A DNA stretch of 64,000 bases from Streptomyces albireticuli (GTDB taxonomy: Bacteria > Actinomycetota > Actinomycetes > Streptomycetales > Streptomycetaceae): assembly GCF_021228125.1 (NCBI RefSeq), contig NZ_JAJQQS010000005.1:372001-436000 (forward strand), in the 5' to 3' direction. Positions 1 to 8,554 of this stretch are shown here, piece by piece. The translations under genes were made by a program, and so were the position numbers. Numbering within the stretch: the stretch's first letter is position 1; every line of letters begins with the position of its first letter. The notes beneath the pieces were generated by a model that did not search any database, was not told the DNA's origin, and worked only from the letters and a program-made list of their open reading frames with translations.

Positions 1-15
1 GATTCACGTCAGGTC

Positions 16-1230
16 ATGGCCCTGGCGGCGGGTGCCGCGCGCCGGGGCCTGGCCCTCAAGGTCGGCCTGCCGCTGGTGGCGGCGCTCATGGCCTTCCTCA
101 TCCTGGTGGGCATGATGGCCGGCTTCGGCGGCGGGAGCGCCTCCGCGGCCGGCTGCGAGCAGCCCGGCCTGCCCGCGGACGACGGGGAGTACGGCGACGG
201 GCGGTCCGGCGGGGACGAGACGGGCGGTGCGGGCAAGGAACTCCGGGCGAGGCAGGTCGCCCATGCCAAGATCATCGACGAGGTGGCCAAGGAGGGGAAG
301 CTGCCGGGGCGGGCGACGCTGATCGCGCTGATGACCGGTCTCGCGGAGTCGCAGCTGGAGAACCTCAAGGGCGGCGACCGGGACTCGGTCGGCATCTTCC
401 AGCAGCGCCCCTCGACGGGCTGGGGCACCCCGGCGCAGATCAACGACATCAAGTACTCGACCCGTATGTTCCTGTTCGGCGGCGACAGCGGCGACCCTCC
501 CGGCCTGACCGACATCGCCTGGGAGAACCTGTCGCTGAACGACGCCGCCCAGAAGGTGCAGCGGTCCGGCTTCCCCAACGCCTACGGACCGAAGGAGACC
601 CAGGCCCGCAGCATCGCCCGGGAAGCCGGCATCGACCTGGAACGGGCCGGCGAGAACCACCCCGCGCAGCCGGGCAGGAACGGCTCCAACGGCGGTGGCG
701 GCGACCGTAAGGACGACGGCAAGGGGGACAAGGACCCCGACGAGCCGCAGGACTGCGAGCAGCGGGGCTCAGGGGAGCCGGGCAAGCCGGGGGAGCCCTT
801 CCACGACGGCAACGCGGGCTGGCCGAACGGGGTCAAGAACCCGCTCTCGACCGCCGACGCGATCCGTAAGGCGCGCGCGGAGGCCGACAGCCACCGGTCG
901 CAGTGGTACCAGAAGTGCCTGGCCTTCACCTCGATCATGTACGGCTGGAGCTTCTCCGGCACGAACTACGCCATCGACCACTACCAGGTGGAGATGCCGA
1001 AGGACATGCGGCACGACGGCGACCGTAACCCGCCCCCCGGCGCCCTGATGTTCTGGGACACCGGACACCGGGCCGGGCACGTCGCGATCTACCTCGGCGA
1101 CGGCAAGATCGCGTCCAACGACATCGTGACGCCGGGCGAGATCTCGGTCGTCCCGGCCACCGACATCGAGACCAAATGGCGAGCGAAGTACCTGGGCTGG
1201 TCACCCCCCTACTACCCCAAGGGGGGCTGA
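16..1230 (+). CDS. Secreted two-domain cell-wall hydrolase (lytic-transglycosylase-like plus NlpC/P60 or CHAP-like)
   Basis: The 404-aa product has a hydrophobic N-terminal segment (about residues 14-40) that should export or anchor it. Residues about 75-200 resemble the lytic-transglycosylase-like module of actinobacterial secreted proteins (motif DRDSVGIFQQRPSTGWG). A Gly/Lys/Asp-rich linker follows. The C-terminal about 120 residues look like a papain-fold peptidase: a Cys in the QKCLAF context and a His in GHVAIYLGDG are the likely catalytic pair. By family this should cut peptidoglycan. Similar proteins accompany conjugation or type IV-like loci, which may lie upstream of the window. The reading frame is open through bases 1-15, so the true start may lie before the window. 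Confidence 0.75.
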   Translation: MALAAGAARRGLALKVGLPLVAALMAFLILVGMMAGFGGGSASAAGCEQPGLPADDGEYGDGRSGGDETGGAGKELRARQVAHAKIIDEVAKEGKLPGRATLIALMTGLAESQLENLKGGDRDSVGIFQQRPSTGWGTPAQINDIKYSTRMFLFGGDSGDPPGLTDIAWENLSLNDAAQKVQRSGFPNAYGPKETQARSIAREAGIDLERAGENHPAQPGRNGSNGGGGDRKDDGKGDKDPDEPQDCEQRGSGEPGKPGEPFHDGNAGWPNGVKNPLSTADAIRKARAEADSHRSQWYQKCLAFTSIMYGWSFSGTNYAIDHYQVEMPKDMRHDGDRNPPPGALMFWDTGHRAGHVAIYLGDGKIASNDIVTPGEISVVPATDIETKWRAKYLGWSPPYYPKGG

Positions 1231-1328
1231 TCCGGGTCATCATTGCCGGGGACCGCGGCCCGCGCCGCCGCGGGCCCCGGCCGGCCGGCGGGAAACAGCG
1301 GTAAGTGGCGGTAAGTGAAGGATTGACC

Positions 1329-2309
1329 ATGCCTGTGGTGACGGACCCCGACTCGGTGCCCCTGACGCCCGTGTACACCATCGTGATCAGCGCGGCGGGT
1401 GAGGCGACCATCGAAGGGGAGCCGGTCGACCCGCTGCCCGGTCAGGACGCCCGGACGTCGGCGCTGGCGGACATCCGGGTGCGGGCGGCGCGGCGCGGTC
1501 ACCCGATACGCATCAACGCCAAGGAGCCGGACGGCTCGGTGTGGCCGCTGATAGTGGACCACGACGGGGCGGTGACACCGCTGGGGGCGCCGCACCCGGT
1601 GCCGGTGCCGCCACCGGCCGAGCCGGTGCGGCGTGTGGTGGAGCCCGAACGGCCGGTGGAGGCTGTGCGGCCGGTGGAGCCCGTACGTGCCGAGGCGCCC
1701 GGGTACGCGGAGGCGCCCGTACCGCCGCCGGGTCCGGCACCGGTGGCGGCCTTCGCGCCCGCGCCCGTCGCCGTACCCGCGCCCGTGGCGGAGCCCGCCC
1801 CCGCGTCCATACCCCTGGCGGAGCCCGCCCCCGCCCCTCCCGTCTCTTTCGACGCTTACGTACCTCCCGCCCCGCCCGTCACCTCGCCCAAGCCGCCCGT
1901 CGACTGGCGGGAGCCCCTCCCCGCCCGCCACGCCCCCGCCTTCGCGCGCATCGTCGCGGCCGAGCTGCGCGGTGACCTGGCCGCCGCGGCCGTCGCGGCG
2001 AAGGAGCTGGAGGCGGCCGCCGACCGCGAGTACGGGCCGCTGCACCCGCACACCATCGGCGCGCTCGCCACCCGCGCGTGGCTCGCGCTACTCCTCCAGG
2101 AGGACTGGGCCGCGGCCACCCGCCTCCACCTGCGCACGGCCGAGCGCCGCGACACCGCCCGCGCCCCGCTGGCCGAGACCCTCCGGACGCTGCGCAACGC
2201 CCGCGCGGCCTGGCAGCGGCTCGCGGCCGTCGACAAGCTGGAGGCGGAGGACATCCGCCCCGAGTTGCTGCGCGTATCCGAGCTGATCGAGGGCGGGCGT
2301 CCGCAATAA
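1329..2309 (+). CDS. Hypothetical protein with Pro/Ala-rich middle and TPR-like C-terminus
   Basis: I do not recognise a named family. The N-terminal about 85 residues form a compact domain (YTIVISAAGEATIEG; ADIRVRAARRGHPIRI). Residues about 85-190 are low-complexity Pro/Ala/Val/Glu. The C-terminal about 130 residues look like helical TPR-type repeats (HPHTIGALATRAWLALLLQ, then a second helix pair). The ATG at 1329 is preferred because AAGGA sits 8 nt upstream; a GTG at 1305 has no such site. The stop lies 8 nt before the next gene, so genes 1329-5027 look like one operon. Function unknown; a cytoplasmic scaffold role is a guess. Confidence 0.6.
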   Translation: MPVVTDPDSVPLTPVYTIVISAAGEATIEGEPVDPLPGQDARTSALADIRVRAARRGHPIRINAKEPDGSVWPLIVDHDGAVTPLGAPHPVPVPPPAEPVRRVVEPERPVEAVRPVEPVRAEAPGYAEAPVPPPGPAPVAAFAPAPVAVPAPVAEPAPASIPLAEPAPAPPVSFDAYVPPAPPVTSPKPPVDWREPLPARHAPAFARIVAAELRGDLAAAAVAAKELEAAADREYGPLHPHTIGALATRAWLALLLQEDWAAATRLHLRTAERRDTARAPLAETLRTLRNARAAWQRLAAVDKLEAEDIRPELLRVSELIEGGRPQ

Positions 2310-2317
2310 TCGCGATC

Positions 2318-3190
2318 ATGCTGCCCGACCCGCCCCCGCCCGTCCCGGAGGGGCCGACCGCACGGCCGCCCGCCGTCGCCCTGGAGATCCTCGCCGCCGG
2401 CGCGCCGTACTCCCTGCTCCTCTCCGGCGGTTACGCGGCACGCGCCCACGGACTGCTGCCGGCCGACGGCCCGGCCCGCGTCCCGGTCCGCGCCCTGGAG
2501 TTCGTCACCGGCACGGACGCGCCCATGGCGGAGGTCGCGGACGCCCTCGGCGCCGGGCTGGCCGGGCGCGGTCTGCGGGTCGCCGCGGTGGAGACCGGCC
2601 CGCTCGCCGCGCGGCTCGTCGTGACGGACCCGGAGAGCGGCCGGGACCGCGCCGTCGACGTCCGTAAGGAAACGCTGTGGCGTCCGGCCGTGGAGAGCGC
2701 GTACGGGCCCGTACCGGCCGAGGAGGACGTCGTCGGACTTGAGGTGCGCGCCCTCGCGGACCTGGGGCTCGCGGGCAGCCTCGTCGACGTACGGGCCGCG
2801 TCGGCGCGCTGGTCGCACGTCGAGCTGGAGGAGCTGGGCCGCCGCCACACCGGCGGGGCGCCCTTCGACCTCACCGACCTCCAGGCCCGGCTCGCGAGGT
2901 CGGAGTGGCTGGACGACGGGGAGTTCGCCGCGTACGGGCTGGACGAGGCCGAGATCCTGGAACTCCGGCGCTGGGCGCAGGAATGGGTCGACGACATCGC
3001 CGAACGGCTCATCGAGGAAGCCCCTTTCGAGGACCCGGAGACGGCGGCGGAGACCGCCGACGGGACGTCCGCCGAAGTGGCCGACGGGGCATCCGGCGAA
3101 GTGGCCGACGGGACGTCCGCCGAAGCGGCCGAAGCACCCCGTGAGACACCCCGCGAAGCGCCCGACGAAGCACCTGCCAAGGACGAGTGA
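2318..3190 (+). CDS. Divergent nucleotidyltransferase-like (AbiEii/AbiGii-type) protein
   Basis: The 290-aa product has LLLSGGYAARAHGLL near residue 30, like the Gly-Gly helix that opens AbiEii-type nucleotidyltransferases. It is followed by VRALEFVTG, where family members usually read R..DLDFAT. The paired acidic residues normally required are therefore degenerate, and only AVDVRKETLW resembles the later strand. The C-terminal about 60 residues are a low-complexity tail of Ala/Glu/Asp repeats (ADGTS-type units). It sits between a TPR-like gene and a double Imm49-like gene with gaps of 8 and 7 nt. AbiEii proteins are toxins of type IV toxin-antitoxin systems, but here the active site looks eroded, so a toxic role is only a possibility. 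Confidence 0.5.
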   Translation: MLPDPPPPVPEGPTARPPAVALEILAAGAPYSLLLSGGYAARAHGLLPADGPARVPVRALEFVTGTDAPMAEVADALGAGLAGRGLRVAAVETGPLAARLVVTDPESGRDRAVDVRKETLWRPAVESAYGPVPAEEDVVGLEVRALADLGLAGSLVDVRAASARWSHVELEELGRRHTGGAPFDLTDLQARLARSEWLDDGEFAAYGLDEAEILELRRWAQEWVDDIAERLIEEAPFEDPETAAETADGTSAEVADGASGEVADGTSAEAAEAPRETPREAPDEAPAKDE

Positions 3191-3197
3191 GCACCAA

Positions 3198-5027
3198 GTG
3201 AACCCCAAGTCGCCCGCGCACATAGCCCGGCACTCCGTCGGGGAGTCCGGCGTCACCGAGGCCGTCACGGACTTCGCCTCGCGGATCGGCCGTCAGGTCG
3301 GCCTGATGCAGCACAGCCCCGGCCGGGACACCTTCGGCTGGGAGATGATCGCCGACGAGTTCCTCGACTACGTCGGCGCGCTCTCCCTGACCGACCCCGG
3401 ACTGCGCGGCAAGGACGCCGAGGCCGCCCTGCGGTCGGCGGCCGCGGCCGCCCTGGGCGTCGTCACCGTCGGCGTCTACCGGTGGGAGTCGGTCAGCGTC
3501 TTCATCGACTACGTCAACTTCGGCCTGACGTACGGGTCCGCCGACGACCCGGAGGTCTCCCTGGACGAGACCGACTGGCTGCGCGCCCTGCACCTCGCGG
3601 TGATCTGCGACAGCTACGCCACCGAGGCCGTGACCTTCGGCGAGACCGCGCGGTCCCTGCCCTCCGGCGCCGGGGAGCCGCTGTGGGTGCGCGCGGCCGT
3701 GGGCCAGGCGTACGGGCTGCTCACGTACCTCCGCGGGTACGACCTGGAGGACCGGTACGGCGCCGAGCCGAGGACCCGCGCCGAGGCGGCCGGGAGGATC
3801 GACGTCCTGTTGTCCGAACTCGTGGCCGACGGGAACCGCAATCTCGGGCGCGTGGCCGGGCTCACGGCCGTACACGCTCTCCTTACGGGCGACGAGAACG
3901 CCTTCGGGGACGCCCTGGCCCGGCTGCTCACCGCGCACCGCGCCGTGGTGGGCGCCGGCGCGGCGCCGCGCAACCTGCTGCCCCTGGACGCGATCGCCCT
4001 GGCCGCGCTGGCGTTCCGGCGCGAGGGGTGGCCGCCGGCCGTCGAGTCCGGCTATCTGCCGGCGGCGCTCGTCACGGGCGTCCGCACGGAGGGCCCGCGG
4101 GTCGGCCCGTACGGGCGGGACAAGCGTGAGGCCGCGGTGGCGGAGCTGGCGGCCGCCGGGGTCTTCACCGTCACCCGCCCGGCCTTCGCGTGGACGGACA
4201 CGCGGGACGACGGCGTCTACGACCGGCTCACGGAGCGGAAGCTCGCGGAGTTCGGGGACCCGGACGCCGACCTCCGGCTGATCGCCCGGATGCTGCCGAG
4301 CGGGATCCGGCAGCAGGTCCTGCGCTTCCAGAGCCGGGCGGCCCACGACCCGGAGGGCACCGACCCCCGCCAGCTGGAGGCCCTCACCCTGGCCGCCGAA
4401 CTGGCCGTGGCGGCCTGCGCGACGAGCGCGCCCGGGGACGGGGAGAGCGGCGGAGGCGGAGGGGAAGGCGGGGAAGGCGGGGCCGGCGTCGAGGTGACGA
4501 TCGGAGGCCGCGCCCTGACGCTGCCCCGGGTCGGGCCCCAGCCGGACCGGATGGTCACGGGCTGGACGTCCGCGGTGGGCGCCGCGCTCGTCGTGGGGGC
4601 CCGCGAACAGCTGGACCGGCTGCTCGCCGTGGACCCCGCCGTCTTCGGGACCGTCCACACGGCTTCCGTCACGGCGACCTACCGGGCCGCCCTCCACGAC
4701 CACCTGCGCGGCGCCGACGCCCGCCCGGCCGTGGACCGCGCCCTCGCGGCCCGCGAGCGGGCGCTCGGCCGGGACTCCGACGAGCCCTGCCCGCCCGCCG
4801 TGCTGCTCTCGCAGCTCGTCGCCGGGGACGCCGAGGGCTTCGCGCTCGCCCTCGTCGACGCGCTGGAGGAGCACCGCGACCACTACAGCGTCGGTGACCG
4901 GAGCGAGGGCGTGGACGCGGCGGCCGGCCTGGACGTCCTCGCGCTGGCCTGCCGGGCCCGCGCGCTGGGCATGCCCGTCCCGGTCGCCTCGGAGTACCTC
5001 CCGGAGGCTCTCCTCGCCCTTCACTGA
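3198..5027 (+). CDS. Double Imm49-like protein
   Basis: The 609-aa product starts at GTG 3198, 7 nt after the previous stop. Two halves look homologous to the Imm49 immunity family of polymorphic toxin systems. The first half ends ALAFRREGWPPAVESGYLPAAL (about residues 272-292, read in two parts), and the second ends ALACRARALGMP then VASEYLPEALL at the C-terminus. Both halves carry the helical HLAVICD / LVVGAREQLDRLL-type repeats. Single-domain Imm49 proteins are about 250-300 aa, so this is a tandem duplication. A Gly/Glu-rich linker (about residues 415-435) separates the halves. No polymorphic toxin gene is visible next to it. Family assignment is by pattern recall. Confidence 0.5.
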   Translation: MNPKSPAHIARHSVGESGVTEAVTDFASRIGRQVGLMQHSPGRDTFGWEMIADEFLDYVGALSLTDPGLRGKDAEAALRSAAAAALGVVTVGVYRWESVSVFIDYVNFGLTYGSADDPEVSLDETDWLRALHLAVICDSYATEAVTFGETARSLPSGAGEPLWVRAAVGQAYGLLTYLRGYDLEDRYGAEPRTRAEAAGRIDVLLSELVADGNRNLGRVAGLTAVHALLTGDENAFGDALARLLTAHRAVVGAGAAPRNLLPLDAIALAALAFRREGWPPAVESGYLPAALVTGVRTEGPRVGPYGRDKREAAVAELAAAGVFTVTRPAFAWTDTRDDGVYDRLTERKLAEFGDPDADLRLIARMLPSGIRQQVLRFQSRAAHDPEGTDPRQLEALTLAAELAVAACATSAPGDGESGGGGGEGGEGGAGVEVTIGGRALTLPRVGPQPDRMVTGWTSAVGAALVVGAREQLDRLLAVDPAVFGTVHTASVTATYRAALHDHLRGADARPAVDRALAARERALGRDSDEPCPPAVLLSQLVAGDAEGFALALVDALEEHRDHYSVGDRSEGVDAAAGLDVLALACRARALGMPVPVASEYLPEALLALH

Positions 5028-5154
5028 GCTTCACCGGTGACTGTCGCCGCGGTGGCCGGAAAGGGCCGCCCGGCGGGCGGGGCGTCCTTGTGGCGCGCGT
5101 CGGTGTCCTTGCACGCTGTGCGGACCGCGAAGATCCGTCCGGATGGGAGCGCAC

Positions 5155-6021
5155 ATGCCGCAGGAACCCGCCCAGGAGCTCAAGGTCACCGCCGAGGAAG
5201 TCGGGGACTGGTACGACCGGTTCGGCGACATCTACCACCGGACCCTGGGCGAGAGCGTGCACTGCGGGCTGTGGTTCCCGCCGGACGCGCCCCATCCGTC
5301 GAGCATGGACCTGGTCGACCTGTCGTCACAGGCCCAGGACCGCTACACCGACTACCTCATCGGGAAGCTGGACCCCCGGCCGGGCGACCACGTCCTCGAC
5401 ATCGGCTGCGGCACGGGCCGTTCGGCCCTCAAGCTGGTCCGGCAGCGTGACGTCAGGGTCACCGGCGTCGCCATCAGCAAGGAGCAGATAGCCCGGGCCA
5501 ACCGCCTCGCGACCGAACACGGTCTGACCGACCGCCTCACCTTCGAGCACGCGGACGCCATGGCGCTGCCGTACGAGGACGGGACGTTCGACCGCGCCTG
5601 GGCGGTGGAGAGCCTCTGTCACATGGACCGTGCCAAGGCCCTCCAGGAGGCGTGGCGCGTGCTGCGCCCGGGCGGGGACCTCCTGGTCCTGGAGTCGGTC
5701 GTCACCGGCGAGCTGACCGAGGAGGACGTGGCCGTCTTCCAGGTCATGCTGGCGGCCAACCTCCCTCCGACCCTGCCGGAGTTCTTCGGTCTGGTCGGCG
5801 ACGCCGGCTTCGAGACGCTGGAGACGAAGGACCTGTCGGCCAACCTCGCGATGACCATGAACGTGATGGCCCTGGTCTGCTACGACCTCCAAGAGGAATT
5901 CACGGAGCGGTTCGGCGCGGAATTCACGGAGGGGTTCATCCGGAGGCTGCCGAGGGCGCGCGAGGTGGTGGCGCGCAAGACGCGCTTCTTCCTCGCGATG
6001 CTGCGGAAGCCGCTGGTCTGA
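5155..6021 (+). CDS. SAM-dependent small-molecule methyltransferase (RebM/MmcR-like)
   Basis: The 288-aa product has the class I methyltransferase fold. Motif I is [15 protein letters not shown] (about residues 80-95), motif II region is [20 protein letters not shown], and [11 protein letters not shown] is the post-III strand. The layout, including the N-terminal [11 protein letters not shown] and the HMDRAKAL segment, matches O-methyltransferases of natural-product pathways such as RebM. ATG 5155 is chosen over 5143 because GGGAG lies 5 nt upstream. The gene stands alone, with no biosynthetic neighbours, so its substrate cannot be inferred. A terminator-like hairpin follows. Confidence 0.8.
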   Translation: MPQEPAQELKVTAEEVGDWYDRFGDIYHRTLGESVHCGLWFPPDAPHPSSMDLVDLSSQAQDRYTDYLIGKLDPRPGDHVLDIGCGTGRSALKLVRQRDVRVTGVAISKEQIARANRLATEHGLTDRLTFEHADAMALPYEDGTFDRAWAVESLCHMDRAKALQEAWRVLRPGGDLLVLESVVTGELTEEDVAVFQVMLAANLPPTLPEFFGLVGDAGFETLETKDLSANLAMTMNVMALVCYDLQEEFTERFGAEFTEGFIRRLPRAREVVARKTRFFLAMLRKPLV

Positions 6022-6063
6022 GGCGGGGGCCCGCCGGCACGGCGGGAGGGGAAGGGACGAAGC

Positions 6064-6093
6064 GGCGGGCAGGGGAGAAGTGCCCTGCCCGCC
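6064..6093. terminator. Bidirectional hairpin terminator between convergent genes
   Basis: An 11-bp perfect stem (GGCGGGCAGGG with CCCTGCCCGCC) and an 8-nt loop lie between the stop of the methyltransferase gene (6021, plus) and the stop of the membrane-protein gene (6102, minus). It can serve both. Confidence 0.7.
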
Positions 6094-6101
6094 ACCCCGT
6101 C

Positions 6102-7325
6102 TCACGCCATCAGCCTGAGGATCCGCCGTAGTCGGTACGGCTCGGTGGCGACGTACAGCCGCTCGGAGTCGCCGTCCGCCGGCTCGAACTCGGCCACGTG
6201 CCACCGCCGCTGATCCGTCCGCTTGCCGTCGCTGCCGACGGAAGGATGCAGCCGCCGTACTCCGGCCAGCCGGTATTCCTCCAGCGGAACGCGCTTGGCC
6301 AGCTTCCCCATGTGCCCGGCGGGGGCGGCGTAGAGGGAGCCGCCCTCCAGACCGAGGATCGTCACCGGGGAGTGCCGGGCGGAGAAGCGGGTGTCACCGG
6401 GGAGCGAGCCGGGAAACTCGACCCGGCGCCCCTCGGCGATCCCGGCCTCCTCCGCGGAAGTGTCATGACGCTTCCAGGGGAGCAGGCCACCGCGCTCCCC
6501 GAAGAGGCGGTCGAGCCGGGGCGAATGGGCCGCGGGGTCCTCGCCGGGGCGGGCGTCCAACCGGTAGCGGTACACGGCGTTGCCGGCGGCCCGCAGGGTG
6601 AAGGCGGCGCCGGCGAGCCAGAGCGCGGCGGTCATGCAGATCGGCAGGCCGAGCAGTTCGACCACGGGCCAGGGCAGGACGACCCAGCAGCCGGCGGTGA
6701 CGGCGACCGGTCGCAGTACGTCGTTCTTGTTGCCGGGCGTGCAGCCGTCGCGCCGTCCCATAGCGAGTCCGAAGCCGCCGTAGAGCAGACAGATGACGCC
6801 GCCGGCCAGCCCGCACATGGCGGCGGTGCCGTAGGCGAGACCGTCGATCCGCACGGTGCCGACCCTCAGGCGTTCGTCGCCGACGGTCAGGGTGACGACG
6901 TCGCCGTGCCAGACGGAGACGGTGGCACGGTCGCCGGGCCGCCACTGCTCGGCAGTGGCGTCGTCCTCGCCGCGGAAGGTGACTTTGCCGCTGGGGAGGG
7001 CGTAGTCGGAGAACCGGATCCAGCTCGTGTCGTTCTTCCTCTTGCTGGTGTGCACCTCGGCGACGGTGGCGGGGAAGCCCCGCACACAGTCCTCGCCGGG
7101 CCGGGGCGCCGTGTCCGCGGCGCACGCGCGGGCGTCCCGGAACCCTTCCGTCCGATCGACGGCCGCGGGCACCCGTGCGAGGAACCACGCGCCGATGCCC
7201 AGCAGCACGCACCCGGTGATCAGCAGGAACACGGAGAGAGCACGCTGAAGCCCGCCACCGGCGTGCCAGGCCGTCCGACCCTTGAGCTCCGGGTACACCG
7301 CCTCACCAGGACAGGTACTTTTCAT
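6102..7325 (-). CDS. Multi-span membrane protein with DUF3592-like periplasmic segment
   Basis: The 407-aa product has a first membrane helix at about residues 28-50, an extracytoplasmic stretch of about 120 residues (FPATVAEVHTSKRKNDTSWIRFSDY, then VSVWHGDVVTLTVGD), and two or three further helices at about 165-260. The C-terminal about 150 residues are soluble. The alternation of a helix, a small beta domain and another helix resembles DUF3592-type membrane proteins, but I would not assign it firmly. It is a single gene, convergent with the methyltransferase. The start ATG at 7325 has no strong Shine-Dalgarno, so the start is uncertain. Confidence 0.6.
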   Translation of the reverse strand: MKSTCPGEAVYPELKGRTAWHAGGGLQRALSVFLLITGCVLLGIGAWFLARVPAAVDRTEGFRDARACAADTAPRPGEDCVRGFPATVAEVHTSKRKNDTSWIRFSDYALPSGKVTFRGEDDATAEQWRPGDRATVSVWHGDVVTLTVGDERLRVGTVRIDGLAYGTAAMCGLAGGVICLLYGGFGLAMGRRDGCTPGNKNDVLRPVAVTAGCWVVLPWPVVELLGLPICMTAALWLAGAAFTLRAAGNAVYRYRLDARPGEDPAAHSPRLDRLFGERGGLLPWKRHDTSAEEAGIAEGRRVEFPGSLPGDTRFSARHSPVTILGLEGGSLYAAPAGHMGKLAKRVPLEEYRLAGVRRLHPSVGSDGKRTDQRRWHVAEFEPADGDSERLYVATEPYRLRRILRLMA

Positions 7326-7433
7326 GATCGAGAGCGTAGACCTGGACCCCGGCCCGGGGACACGGGTTTCCTGTGCCGGGACCGGCCCGGGCTACGACCG
7401 GCCCGGGCTACGACCGCGCGGCACCGCCCGTCG

Positions 7434-7682
7434 CTAGATCGTCAGCGGTACCGGGTGAACCTCCTCGACAGGGTGCCCCGCCATCGCGTGCACCTTCTTG
7501 ACCGCCTCCGCCGAGGGCGCCTCGGACAGGCAGTAGACGGTCCCGGACTGCGGATCCGCCCACGCCCGCTCGAAGTGGACCTTCTCCTTGGCCTCGACGG
7601 CCAGGTCGGCCCGGTGCGCCGCGGACAACTGCTCGGCGGTGATCCCCTTCATCCCGTGATGGACGTCCATGAACTTGGCCAT
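7434..7682 (-). CDS. DUF4242 small protein (SCO4226-type, putative nickel-binding)
   Basis: The 82-aa product (AKFMDVHHGMKGITAEQL; HFERAWADPQSGTVYCLSEAP) matches the DUF4242 family of ferredoxin-fold proteins. A Streptomyces coelicolor member of the same length, SCO4226, has been described as nickel-binding. Start ATG 7682 is selected because GGAGGT lies 8 nt upstream; an upstream ATG at 7709 lacks a ribosome site. It is monocistronic. The biological role is not established for the family. Confidence 0.8.
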   Translation of the reverse strand: MAKFMDVHHGMKGITAEQLSAAHRADLAVEAKEKVHFERAWADPQSGTVYCLSEAPSAEAVKKVHAMAGHPVEEVHPVPLTI

Positions 7683-7767
7683 CGCCCGACACCTCCGGTG
7701 GATCGCCACGGAACCCCGTGAAAGGGCCCTACCCCCATACTCGGCCCGCGCCCGCCGCCGCGCGACC

Positions 7768-7796
7768 CCGTGAGGCCCAGGGCCCGGGCCTCACGG
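7768..7796 (-). terminator. Terminator of the 7842-8369 gene
   Basis: An 11-bp perfect stem (CCGTGAGGCCC with GGGCCTCACGG) and 7-nt loop lie 46 nt past the stop of the minus-strand DUF4232 gene. Confidence 0.6.
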
Positions 7797-7841
7797 CGCC
7801 GGCGTGGGAACGGGCCCCGGAGGCCCCGCCGGACCCCGCCG

Positions 7842-8369
7842 TCACCACACCAGGGCGTCGGCCGGGTTCGTCTGCCAGTAGGTCACGGCCGCGCTGTCGT
7901 CGATCCAGGTGCCCTTCGGGAGCTTGACCGTGTCGGGCCCGCCCTCGGATCCGTCGCCGCTGTCGAGGAAGACGTGCACGGTACGGACGGTGCGCCCGTT
8001 CTCCCCGGAGCCGTCGCCGGCCGACAGCAGGATGCCCGCGTAGCCGGACTCGCCGGGCTGGAGCGTCACGACCGCCTGGGGCGCGGACTCCTCGATCGCC
8101 CGGGCGCCGACGTACGTGTCGTCGTCGAAGCCCAGGAGCGGGGCCTTGAGGAGGTCGCAGGGCTCGGAGCCGGTGTTGGTGACGGTGAGCAGCTGGTGGT
8201 TGATCGGGCGGCTCACGTTCCGCACGGTGAAGTCGGCGGACGAGGTGGAGCAGAGCGCCCGCACCGGGCCCCGGTCCGCCCGCGGGGCGGCCTGGGCGGG
8301 GACGGCCGCCGTCGCCAGAACCGCGGCGCCGGAGAGGACTGCGGTGGTGACCAGACGTGCGAAGCGCAT
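7842..8369 (-). CDS. Secreted DUF4232 protein
   Basis: The 175-aa product has a clear Sec signal peptide (RFARLV, a hydrophobic core, then VPAQAAP with cleavage near residue 28) followed by one DUF4232 domain. The start ATG 8369 has AGGAG upstream. The mature part shares long segments with the lipoprotein at 10363-11136: SRP-NH-LLT-TNTGS, PQAV-L-PG-GYAG, LSAGDGSG and a final IDDS-VTYW. The two are therefore paralogues flanking the HTH regulator at 8555-10144. DUF4232 has no known activity; the protein should be extracellular. Confidence 0.8.
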   Translation of the reverse strand: MRFARLVTTAVLSGAAVLATAAVPAQAAPRADRGPVRALCSTSSADFTVRNVSRPINHQLLTVTNTGSEPCDLLKAPLLGFDDDTYVGARAIEESAPQAVVTLQPGESGYAGILLSAGDGSGENGRTVRTVHVFLDSGDGSEGGPDTVKLPKGTWIDDSAAVTYWQTNPADALVW

Positions 8370-8554
8370 GGGTTCTCCTGATGAGACGTCAGTGAGTGGT
8401 GACCGCCCCGGTGTTCCCCGGGGCCCCATCAGACTGCGGCGCCGCACGTCCCGGCTTCAAGGGCCGTCCGGCCTTCCGGGACGCCGGAACGGTCCCACAG
8501 GGTCTGACCTGCGGAAACGCCAGACCGTGGAACGCTTCGGTGGAACGTGGGAGC

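Noticed and set aside
1212..2051. Long minus-strand ORFs opposite the TPR-like gene and similar long antisense frames across the window
   Set aside because: Arg/Gly/His-rich low-complexity translations with no ribosome site, typical antisense shadows in GC-rich DNA.
1..5027. Whole left end as a conjugative element or ICE
   Set aside because: Only one cell-wall hydrolase of the kind seen in such loci is present; no relaxase, FtsK-like transfer protein or integrase lies in the window.
6198..7721. 507-codon plus-strand frame opposite the membrane-protein and DUF4242 genes
   Set aside because: It spans two genes on the other strand and has no protein-like pattern; the minus-strand genes have motifs and ribosome sites.
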